Positions 56,848 to 64,000 of a stretch of DNA of 64,000 nucleotides are shown here, one piece after another; the stretch's first letter is position 1; every line of letters starts with the position of its first letter. The notes beneath the pieces are model-generated. The model was not told where the DNA came from. It made no database searches and was given only the letters and a program-made list of their open reading frames with translations. The stretch is from Calothrix brevissima NIES-22 (GTDB lineage: Bacteria; Cyanobacteriota; Cyanobacteriia; Cyanobacteriales; Nostocaceae): assembly GCF_002367995.1 (NCBI RefSeq), contig NZ_AP018207.1:310001-374000 (forward strand). Reading direction: 5' to 3'. The position numbers were made by a program, and so were the translations under genes.

Positions 56848-59457
56848 TCACAACCAATTACCAATTAACACAAACGCTGACCAATAAAAGGGATGTTTAA
56901 ATTCAGGATCTTGTAAAAAACTTAGTTGAGTTTGTCGCAAAGCTTCTGCTTTCGTAATTCCTGGTTTTTTCAAGTTTTTATAGAACTCAACCATAAATTT
57001 AGCAGTAGATTCATCTTTGACAGCCCATAAAGTAGCTAAGGTACTACGTGCGCCAGAACGAACTGCGACACCTGCTAAACCTAATACCGCCCGATTATCT
57101 CCTTTGGCGGTTTGGCAAGCACTTAATACCATTAATTCTATGGGTGTAGAATCAGATTCGTTTCTAGTTTTGAGAAATTCACTCAGTTCTTTAACGTTAA
57201 TCTTGCTATCCCAGGAGAGGATAAAAGTATCATCTGATTTACTACTAAATTGACCGTGGGTCGCTAAATGCAATACTGAAAAAGGATTGGATTTAATTGC
57301 GGTTTGCAGATTAGTATCAGTAAATTCTTGATTCAAAAGTAATTGTACAGGTAATTCCGAAGAAATTTCTCTGACTTCAGCTTTAACTGCGGGCAAAGCT
57401 TTAAAACCTTGACGGGCTTCACTTAATGCGGCTGTAATCACTTTGAGATTTTGGGGTTTTAGCGATCGCGTTGGTAATAACTGCATTCCTGGCGATAGTG
57501 CTAAACTATACTTTTCTAGTAAATATTGTTTGCCATCATATAAACTCGCCATTGGCAGATTGCGCAACGATCCATCTAAAACAAAGGCTAATGTCTTCAC
57601 TCCACTATTAGCTAATTGCGATTCTGCGGGACGGATTAACCAATCATATATTTGTTGCGACACATTTAACCGATCCTCATCGCCAAAAGCCGGATTGAGA
57701 GATTGTCTCATTTGCTTAATCGTTGCTTCAATTTCCCCTGATGACAAGGTAGTTCTGTAGCTAGAAAGCGGTTTACCGGGAATTGAGAGAATAACTTCGA
57801 TGCGATCGCTTAAAATAATTGGGTAGATGACAGCCGCTTGTTTATCTATTTGGTCAATTTGTTCCGGTTTACCATTTAAACAAGCTTCTTGAAAGAAATT
57901 ATCTAATTCTGCCAGTTGTAGCGCTTCAATTGTATCTCTGGCTTGCTTTAAGTTCTTCTGGCTGGGGTTAGTTTCCAGTAATAAATCAACAAACTCCCGA
58001 TACACTGGTTCCACACTTTCTTGAAAGGAGAATTGGATATCGCGATTAATCGCTACCAAGTCATTACGTAACGACTTGAGAGTTTTCACAGAAAAATCAT
58101 AAGCGGCAATCGCCCCTTGAGTATCACCCTGTTGTTTAAGAATTCTCCCAGCTTGCCAGGAAGCTTGATAAGCTATATCTGCACCATTAATTTCTTGGGC
58201 GATTTGTAATGCTTGTTGAGTCAGTTTTAACGCATCAGCCCATTGTTGCTTTTCATAATATAATTTACCTAACTCGTTTAAAGCATAAGCTTTAGCCCGT
58301 GAATCGCTCAACATTGTGGCTTGTTGTACAGCCTGGGCTAAAGTCACTGCTGCTTGTTGGTATAAACCAGATGCTTTATCTTCTAGTTTCGCCAACTTAG
58401 ACAAACTGCTAGCAAAGTTAACTGCTGCATAAATCGACATCCGACTTGCAGGGAGGGTTGTTAGTTGGCTTTGAATCTGCGGTACTAAGGTATTAGCTGG
58501 TTCGATTTGCGATCGCTCTAAATACAAGCTAAGTTGGTTTAACTGGGCTTCGATGCGTACTTGGGGGTGATTAGCTTTAACTATCGCCTGTTGATAATAA
58601 TCAATCGCCGCTTGTGGTTGCTGTAATTCCCGCGCCCCATTTCCCAAACTCAAAAGAATCTCGCCGATATTTTCTGTAGACTGCAGGCGATCGCTAATCA
58701 GCAAACTTTGCTGTAAAATCTCTTGGGATTGCTTGACATTTCCTAACAGTTGCAACCCAATACCTAAACTTTGCAACCCTTTCGCTTTCATCGCCGAATC
58801 TGACTGATTTTGCAATTTTTGGTGTACATCCAATAAAAGTTGCTGTCCCCGGCGGTATAATCCTAAAACTTGCAATGCTTGGGCTTGATTAATTTGGCTC
58901 CCAATTTTTCCCGCTTCATCACCAATTAGGGCATAATTTCGTTCTGCATCTTGCCAAGCCTGTAAAGCATCTTCCGCTTTTCCCCGCAACAATTGCAAAT
59001 TCCCCAAAGTGTTCTGCGCCACTGCTAAAACCGTCGTATTTTCTTTTGTTTTTTTCTGGGACTTCAGCAAATTTAAACTTTGATTAATTGCTTGTTCTGC
59101 CTGAGGCCAATCTCCCAAATTTTGTGCTGCTAATGACAGATAACTCAGCGTCCAAGCTTGATTAATTATATCTCCTTGCCGTTCAAAACCCGCAGCCGCT
59201 ACTTCCCAAACCTTGACAGCTTCGGCAAACTTTCCCCCTGCAAATAGACTTCTACCTTGATGCAGTAAAGATTGCGGTGCTGAGGCGGAAATTTCAGCTA
59301 GTTTTGCACCTTGTGTACAATCAGGAAAAGAACAAGCCGCGATTGTTAAACGAGTAGATGCAGTAGCAGGAAACCCAATGGTTAATATCAATAATGTTAA
59401 TGAACTGAAGTAAAGTTTATCTTGAGGAAATTGAATTTTTTTTTTGAATTTGGGCAT
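56848..59457 (-). CDS. Exported TPR-CHAT caspase-like protein
   Basis: An 869-residue protein from the ATG at 59457 (MPKFKKKIQF), chosen for its AAAGGA ribosome-binding site and because the signal peptide (about 1-38, ending PATAS) then starts normally; the open frame runs on to 59520. TPR-like repeats fill about 65-480, including WTLSYLSLAAQNLGDWPQAE. The C-terminal CHAT domain (about 570-869) keeps the catalytic pair His734 (LATHGQF) and Cys781 (SACQTAKG). CHAT proteases resemble caspases and separase. This one is probably periplasmic. It follows two kinase genes on the same strand. Confidence 0.9.
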   Translation of the reverse strand: MPKFKKKIQFPQDKLYFSSLTLLILTIGFPATASTRLTIAACSFPDCTQGAKLAEISASAPQSLLHQGRSLFAGGKFAEAVKVWEVAAAGFERQGDIINQAWTLSYLSLAAQNLGDWPQAEQAINQSLNLLKSQKKTKENTTVLAVAQNTLGNLQLLRGKAEDALQAWQDAERNYALIGDEAGKIGSQINQAQALQVLGLYRRGQQLLLDVHQKLQNQSDSAMKAKGLQSLGIGLQLLGNVKQSQEILQQSLLISDRLQSTENIGEILLSLGNGARELQQPQAAIDYYQQAIVKANHPQVRIEAQLNQLSLYLERSQIEPANTLVPQIQSQLTTLPASRMSIYAAVNFASSLSKLAKLEDKASGLYQQAAVTLAQAVQQATMLSDSRAKAYALNELGKLYYEKQQWADALKLTQQALQIAQEINGADIAYQASWQAGRILKQQGDTQGAIAAYDFSVKTLKSLRNDLVAINRDIQFSFQESVEPVYREFVDLLLETNPSQKNLKQARDTIEALQLAELDNFFQEACLNGKPEQIDQIDKQAAVIYPIILSDRIEVILSIPGKPLSSYRTTLSSGEIEATIKQMRQSLNPAFGDEDRLNVSQQIYDWLIRPAESQLANSGVKTLAFVLDGSLRNLPMASLYDGKQYLLEKYSLALSPGMQLLPTRSLKPQNLKVITAALSEARQGFKALPAVKAEVREISSELPVQLLLNQEFTDTNLQTAIKSNPFSVLHLATHGQFSSKSDDTFILSWDSKINVKELSEFLKTRNESDSTPIELMVLSACQTAKGDNRAVLGLAGVAVRSGARSTLATLWAVKDESTAKFMVEFYKNLKKPGITKAEALRQTQLSFLQDPEFKHPFYWSAFVLIGNWL

Positions 59458-59698
59458 TATTTTATTCCTTTCTACAGTAATTTTCATATTGCCAAGTGCC
59501 GACAAATAATTTGCGCACAAGTTTCTTAACTCTTAACACCACTAAATCTGACAACGAACGATAAACATTGTCAGCAGGGCGATGTTCTTAATTTGCCCAA
59601 AATCTCCCCCTATCTCTCAGTAGAAGGGAAAAATTTTGCTCTGATTTTTCTCTTGGCAATTTTACTGGAGAATTATTCCCCCATTCATCTGTCCTCAA

Positions 59699-61021
59699 TT
59701 ATGCCACAGGCAGTTCAATGATAAATTCTGTACCTTGTCCTAATGCAGAATTAAAGTAAATTTTTCCTTGATGTTTATCTTCGATAATCTGCTTACTAAT
59801 AGATAAGCCTAAACCAGTTCCTTTACCTACTGGTTTAGTAGTAAAGTATTGTTGAAATATTTGCTGGCTATTCTCTGGTGAAATTCCATTGCCATTATCT
59901 TTCACAGTAATTTTTATCAGGTTACTTTCTGGTTGAAAAATAGTAGAAATCTTGATTTCAGGAATTATTTCTTGGAGATTTAATGGGGTTTCTGGCTCCT
60001 CTTCAAAAGCTTCAATAGCATTAGCTATGAGATTCATCAACACTTGATTAATTTGTCCGGGATAACAGTCTATAAATGGTAAATCTCCATAATTTTTGAT
60101 AATGACAATTTCTGGTCTTTGCTTATTAGATTTTAAGCGATGCTTCAAAATTAGCAAAGTACTATCGATACCATCATGAATATCAAAACTTATTTTATGA
60201 GTCGTATCTGTACGTGCAAAAATCCGCAGACTCTCGCTAATTTCTGTAATCCGTTCTAATCCTAAATTTACCGATGAGATCGCTTTGGGGATATCTTGCA
60301 GGATTTGTTCTAATTCGATAAGTTTGGCATTTTTAATAATTTTCTCATCAGCTTGAGGATAGATTTCCTGATACAGCCGTAAATGGGTAATTAAGCTCTG
60401 GGTATAATTATTAATAAAATCTACGTTTCCCGTAATAAAACCTAGAGGATTATTAATTTCGTGAGCCACACCAGCTACTAATTGACCTAAAGTTGATAAT
60501 TTTTCTTGTTGCACTAATTGTACTTGAGATTGTTTTAAATCTTCTAGTGCTTGCGATAAATCTTGCGTTCGTTCCCCGACTCGCTGTTCTAGTTGCTGAT
60601 TTTGTTCTGCCAGTTTTTTGGTTAAAAATCTAATTTTTAAATGGACTTGAATTCTCGCGAGAACTTCTTCTATTTGAAAAGGCTTAGTAATGTAATCTAC
60701 ACCGCCAATTAACAACCCTTGTACCTTATCAAATTTATCAGAAAGGGCAGTTAAGAAAATGACTGGTATATCTTGAGTTAACTGATTTTTTTTAAGAAGC
60801 TGACAAGTTTTAAAGCCATCTATTCCTGGCATCATCACATCTAACAAAATTAAATCTGGTTGAGCATATTCAGCTTGCTCAATCGCGCTTTCTCCGTCAG
60901 TAGCGACTAATATTTCCCAACCCGACTCAGCAATCGCATTAGATAACATTTTTAAATTTGTTTGATTATCATCGACAATTAAAATAGTTGAATCATAAAT
61001 ACTATTTGGGGGGTTGCTCAT
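59699..61021 (-). CDS. Response regulator-histidine kinase hybrid (REC-HK)
   Basis: A 440-residue soluble protein: an N-terminal receiver (about 12-130) with phospho-acceptor Asp61 (LLDVMMPGIDG), a coiled coil (about 135-180), and a histidine kinase core with His187 (VAHEINNPLGF) and complete N, G1 and G2 boxes. Such REC-first kinases usually act in the middle of a relay. Its start lies 6 bp after the stop of the CHASE2 kinase gene, so the two are surely one transcript. The receiver is the obvious acceptor of phosphate from that kinase. Confidence 0.93.
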   Translation of the reverse strand: MSNPPNSIYDSTILIVDDNQTNLKMLSNAIAESGWEILVATDGESAIEQAEYAQPDLILLDVMMPGIDGFKTCQLLKKNQLTQDIPVIFLTALSDKFDKVQGLLIGGVDYITKPFQIEEVLARIQVHLKIRFLTKKLAEQNQQLEQRVGERTQDLSQALEDLKQSQVQLVQQEKLSTLGQLVAGVAHEINNPLGFITGNVDFINNYTQSLITHLRLYQEIYPQADEKIIKNAKLIELEQILQDIPKAISSVNLGLERITEISESLRIFARTDTTHKISFDIHDGIDSTLLILKHRLKSNKQRPEIVIIKNYGDLPFIDCYPGQINQVLMNLIANAIEAFEEEPETPLNLQEIIPEIKISTIFQPESNLIKITVKDNGNGISPENSQQIFQQYFTTKPVGKGTGLGLSISKQIIEDKHQGKIYFNSALGQGTEFIIELPVA

Positions 61022-61027
61022 ATTATC

Positions 61028-63802
61028 CTACTTGATAGATTTAAGTAATTCCCGAATCTTTTTCACTTGAAAGTTCTCAGCCATCTGCCGAATTTCGCCG
61101 ACAAAGGGTAAGTATTTATTATCTAATTTAGCAATTTCATCGAGTAATATCTGCATACCTGCTATATTGCCTCTCATAGCCATATCCCATAACTTGTCTA
61201 ACTCTGATTTTTCCGGATAAATTATCGGTTGAGAATTTTGTGTTGGTAATTGTGCATGAATATTATTTTGTACTAGGGCGCTAGATTCTTGGTAAATCCA
61301 TTCTAGCTGTAAGTATTTTTGTAAACTTTGCAGTAAATTATCAATTTGTAATGGTTTTGGTAAAAATTCATTTCCTCCAGCCTCTAAACTTTGAGTCTGG
61401 TAGTTTTCAAATACACTGGCTGATGAAACAATAATTGGTAAATCTTTAAATTGTTCTATACCTCTTAAAGCTTTGATCATTTCCACGCCATCTAAAATAG
61501 GCATTTTTAAGTCTGTTATAATTAAATTTGGCTGAATTGCTTGAGTTTGAGTTAAACCTTCTTGACCGTTAGTCGCCTCAAAACATTGAAAGCCAAGGGA
61601 TTTGAGCAAATTGATGACAAAGGAACGATTTTCGAGATGATCGTCAACAATTAAGATTTTTGGATTTTGGTTTTTGACAGCAATAATTTTGGGTTCAGAT
61701 AAAACAGATTTTGTCTCAATAATTTTACTGATATTCTCTAAATCTAAATCCAGCCAGAATCTACTGCCAATTCCGATATTACTGTCTACTTGAATGGCAC
61801 TATCCATCAAGTTGGCAATTTTGCAACTAATAGCTAAACCTAAACCAGTACCTTCTGTTTGTTTATTTTTTTCACCTACTTGTTCAAATGGTAAGAAAAT
61901 CTTGTCTAATTCTTCTGGCGTCATTCCTATACCAGTATCTTCAATTTGGAATCTGATTTTGGTAAATTGCTTGTCGTCAATTTTCTCAGTTGCTAAAATA
62001 TCGACTTTGAAAGTAACTGCGCCATTATCGGTAAATTTGATGGCATTTCCCAGCAAGTTAATTAATATTTGTCGTAACCGTTTTTCATCACTGCGAATTA
62101 CTCGCGGTAGCTGCGGATGTGGTTCGTAAATAAAAGCAATACCTTTTTGCACGGCGCGAATCCGACAGATTTCCACAACTCCCGTTAAAAAAAACTTAAA
62201 ATCAAAATCTGTATAATTTAATTCTAATTTTCGCGCTTCAATTTTTGATAAATCTAAAATATCGTTGATCAGCGTCAATAGATGAGAACCGCATTGATGG
62301 ATAATTTTGATCCCATCTAGCTCAGTTGGCGCTAAACTTTGAGAACGCTCTAAGATTTGCGCATAACCTAAAATCCCATTTAAAGGCGTGCGTAATTCAT
62401 GACTCATATTTGCCAAAAATTCACTTTTGGCTTGATTAGCAACATCAGCAGCGACTTTAGCAACTTCTAATTCTTTGGTGCGATCGCTCACTTTTTGTTC
62501 TAATGTCTGAGAATATTCTTGAAGTTGCGCATTTGCTTGTTTCAGTTGCACTTGTTTATAAAAATTCGTCGTGACAATTGCAGAGATAATCAATGCTAGT
62601 ACAGGTGTAACTGAAGGTATCCACCAACCTACTAAAAAGGCCATGTAGCTAGTACTGAGAATAATACAAGTTGCCAATGTAATTCCTAAGATAGGAAATC
62701 CCCCTAGCCTTTGCTGACCAATCGATTTAAATTGTAGCAATTGCCAAGTCGCACCAGTACTCACAAAAGACCAGCAAAAAACCCATAGCCATTCTGCTGA
62801 AGAAGACCAGACTCGGATTAAAGTGCGTCCATCTAGTGCAGCACTTAAAATCTGACTAATTAAATTGGCATGAATTATTACCCCTGCCATTCGTTCACCA
62901 TCTGCTTGAAAATTACTAATATAACCAACGTTAAAAAAGTCATTAATGCTTTTGGCTGTCGTCCCAATTAAGACGATGCGATCGCGGATCAGTTCTGGCG
63001 CGACTTTATCTTTAAGTAAATCTCGCAATGTAACTGTATCAAATCGCTCAGAAAAACCTCGATAATTCAAAATAATTTGATAGCCGCCAAAATCTGCACC
63101 GCGATAACTAAATTCGTTACCCTTCAGGGGTGTAAATACAGCCTTACCTAACTGCAAATTATTCCCTTGTTCATCCAATGCTTTTAAGGAAATACCTTTA
63201 GGTTCCAAATACATCAAACTTAAGCGCGTTGCTAAACCTAAATAAATTTCGCCCTTGTCATCACCAACAGACAACAAGCCGCGCCGCACTTTTCCATCAG
63301 TATCTAAAACTAAATCGGCGAGGGCAACTTGATTGAGTTTAGCTAAGGTGGAGGGTGGGGCGACTCTATCCCCGACTAACTTTTTTACCCCAATCAAATT
63401 GGGTGTAGACTGCATCAGTTTAACTAGTTCTTGATTTCCGGGTTCTACGGGTAAATCTCGGTAAATATCCATACCAATAGCCGCCGGTTGCTGTGCTTTG
63501 AGCTTGGCGATCGCTTTTGCTAAGATAGCATCAGGAATCGGCCATTGACCCACCTGCGTAATGTCTTGTTCGTCAATTTTCACAACTAGAACCCGCTTTT
63601 CTGGTGGTTCTAGGGGACGCAAGGCAAAAAATTGCTCTAGAGTAGCCCATTCTAATAATTGAAAGAATCCAGCCATCTCCGCAGCAATAATACACATGGT
63701 AACGATGGGAGAGGCCATCAACATGCAACGCCATTGGGCTGACAGCATTAGCTGTATAATTAAAGACTTAAGTTTTTTTTGGATAAATGCACCCCAATAC
63801 AT
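61028..63802 (-). CDS. CHASE2-domain hybrid sensor histidine kinase
   Basis: A 924-residue membrane kinase. One membrane helix (about 28-50), an extracytoplasmic CHASE2 domain (about 55-325), and three further helices (about 330-415) come first. A coiled coil leads to the phospho-acceptor His468 ([11 protein letters not shown]) and a full HATPase, then a receiver with Asp764 ([12 protein letters not shown]) and a C-terminal helical region (about 860-924). CHASE2 senses unknown extracytoplasmic signals. The downstream REC-HK gene is 6 bp away and the upstream DUF928 gene 23 bp away, consistent with an operon. Confidence 0.93.
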   Translation of the reverse strand: MYWGAFIQKKLKSLIIQLMLSAQWRCMLMASPIVTMCIIAAEMAGFFQLLEWATLEQFFALRPLEPPEKRVLVVKIDEQDITQVGQWPIPDAILAKAIAKLKAQQPAAIGMDIYRDLPVEPGNQELVKLMQSTPNLIGVKKLVGDRVAPPSTLAKLNQVALADLVLDTDGKVRRGLLSVGDDKGEIYLGLATRLSLMYLEPKGISLKALDEQGNNLQLGKAVFTPLKGNEFSYRGADFGGYQIILNYRGFSERFDTVTLRDLLKDKVAPELIRDRIVLIGTTAKSINDFFNVGYISNFQADGERMAGVIIHANLISQILSAALDGRTLIRVWSSSAEWLWVFCWSFVSTGATWQLLQFKSIGQQRLGGFPILGITLATCIILSTSYMAFLVGWWIPSVTPVLALIISAIVTTNFYKQVQLKQANAQLQEYSQTLEQKVSDRTKELEVAKVAADVANQAKSEFLANMSHELRTPLNGILGYAQILERSQSLAPTELDGIKIIHQCGSHLLTLINDILDLSKIEARKLELNYTDFDFKFFLTGVVEICRIRAVQKGIAFIYEPHPQLPRVIRSDEKRLRQILINLLGNAIKFTDNGAVTFKVDILATEKIDDKQFTKIRFQIEDTGIGMTPEELDKIFLPFEQVGEKNKQTEGTGLGLAISCKIANLMDSAIQVDSNIGIGSRFWLDLDLENISKIIETKSVLSEPKIIAVKNQNPKILIVDDHLENRSFVINLLKSLGFQCFEATNGQEGLTQTQAIQPNLIITDLKMPILDGVEMIKALRGIEQFKDLPIIVSSASVFENYQTQSLEAGGNEFLPKPLQIDNLLQSLQKYLQLEWIYQESSALVQNNIHAQLPTQNSQPIIYPEKSELDKLWDMAMRGNIAGMQILLDEIAKLDNKYLPFVGEIRQMAENFQVKKIRELLKSIK

Positions 63803-63825
63803 AACTGTTAAATTACATCCCTCGA

Positions 63826-64000
63826 TTAATTAATCAGAGGTGCATTAGCGATCGCACTCAGGTTGACTGACTTCAAAAGTCCTTCCCAAGCTTCATTTAG
63901 CGCTGGATTATTCGGTTGCGATCGTTTTAATTGTGCCAGGTTAGAAAGTGAATCGTACCAAATCCCAGTCTCGGCTAATCGAGAAATTAAATCTAAGGAA
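63826..64000 (-). CDS. DUF928 protein, C-terminal part (cut by window edge)
   Basis: The last 58 codons of a minus-strand gene whose start lies beyond the window. The sequence [20 protein letters not shown], followed by an [10 protein letters not shown] segment and ending IANAPLIN, matches the C-terminus of DUF928 proteins, which are exported and restricted to cyanobacteria as far as I know. It ends 23 bp before the CHASE2 kinase. DUF928 genes are often beside CHASE2, CHAT and TpsB genes. Confidence 0.8.
   Translation of the reverse strand, partial: SLDLISRLAETGIWYDSLSNLAQLKRSQPNNPALNEAWEGLLKSVNLSAIANAPLIN

Overview
The window is chromosomal DNA from a filamentous, probably heterocyst-forming cyanobacterium (Nostocales; Nostoc, Calothrix or Tolypothrix type). 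The evidence is the dense scatter of the HIP1 palindrome GCGATCGC, a kaiA-kaiB-kaiC-TolC gene order like that I recall from Anabaena, cyanobacterium-specific genes (petL, ycf20, photosystem II S4 protein, DUF4327, DUF928), many multidomain histidine kinases, two Ser/Thr kinases, and intergenic heptanucleotide repeats typical of these genomes.

Layout. 1-2310: end of a possible sulfatase gene, a BASS-type transporter, then decayed gene pieces (HAD fragment, frameshifted GHKL-ATPase-like gene). 2359-2937: the most unusual region. It holds a decayed CRISPR array, a truncated repeat followed by a spacer identical over 18 nt to the neighbouring tRNA-Val gene, and a Tn7-like left end with TnsB-type sites. 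This end stops 61 bp from a GTT PAM in that tRNA gene. It is the signature of a type V-K CRISPR-associated transposon (CAST) that homed to tRNA-Val and has since lost its protein genes. 2988-12430: housekeeping and conserved hypothetical genes, a Ser/Thr kinase with ten TPRs, and a TolC-like outer-membrane channel. 12534-15409: the circadian clock genes kaiC, kaiB and kaiA on the minus strand, with a large CBS/histidine-kinase/pseudo-receiver protein divergent from them (15977-19414).

19564-32054: metabolic and envelope genes: a GT39 glycosyltransferase, a lipoprotein, Ycf20, glycerate 3-kinase (photorespiration), SelO, a GNAT acetyltransferase, biotin synthase, the tiny cytochrome b6f subunit PetL, AroB, a Uma2 protein and FtsW. 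32399-45317: signalling and surface genes: a second Ser/Thr kinase, a c-heme DUF3365-HAMP sensor divergent from a PhnD-like lipoprotein, a GT4 glycosyltransferase, a metallo-hydrolase, a TIR-like protein, a phytochrome/cyanobacteriochrome-like histidine kinase and a NADAR protein. 45579-54589: a TpsB secretion pore, an MFS transporter, two small exported proteins (one a bulb-lectin domain), and a divergent Crp/Fnr regulator and hydroxylamine reductase pair with an FNR-like box between them.

54815-64000: a signalling cluster on the minus strand. A DUF928 protein (partial), a CHASE2 hybrid kinase, a response-regulator kinase and an exported TPR-CHAT caspase-like protein are arranged head to tail, followed by a DUF937 protein and a protein with an adaptor-like N-terminus.
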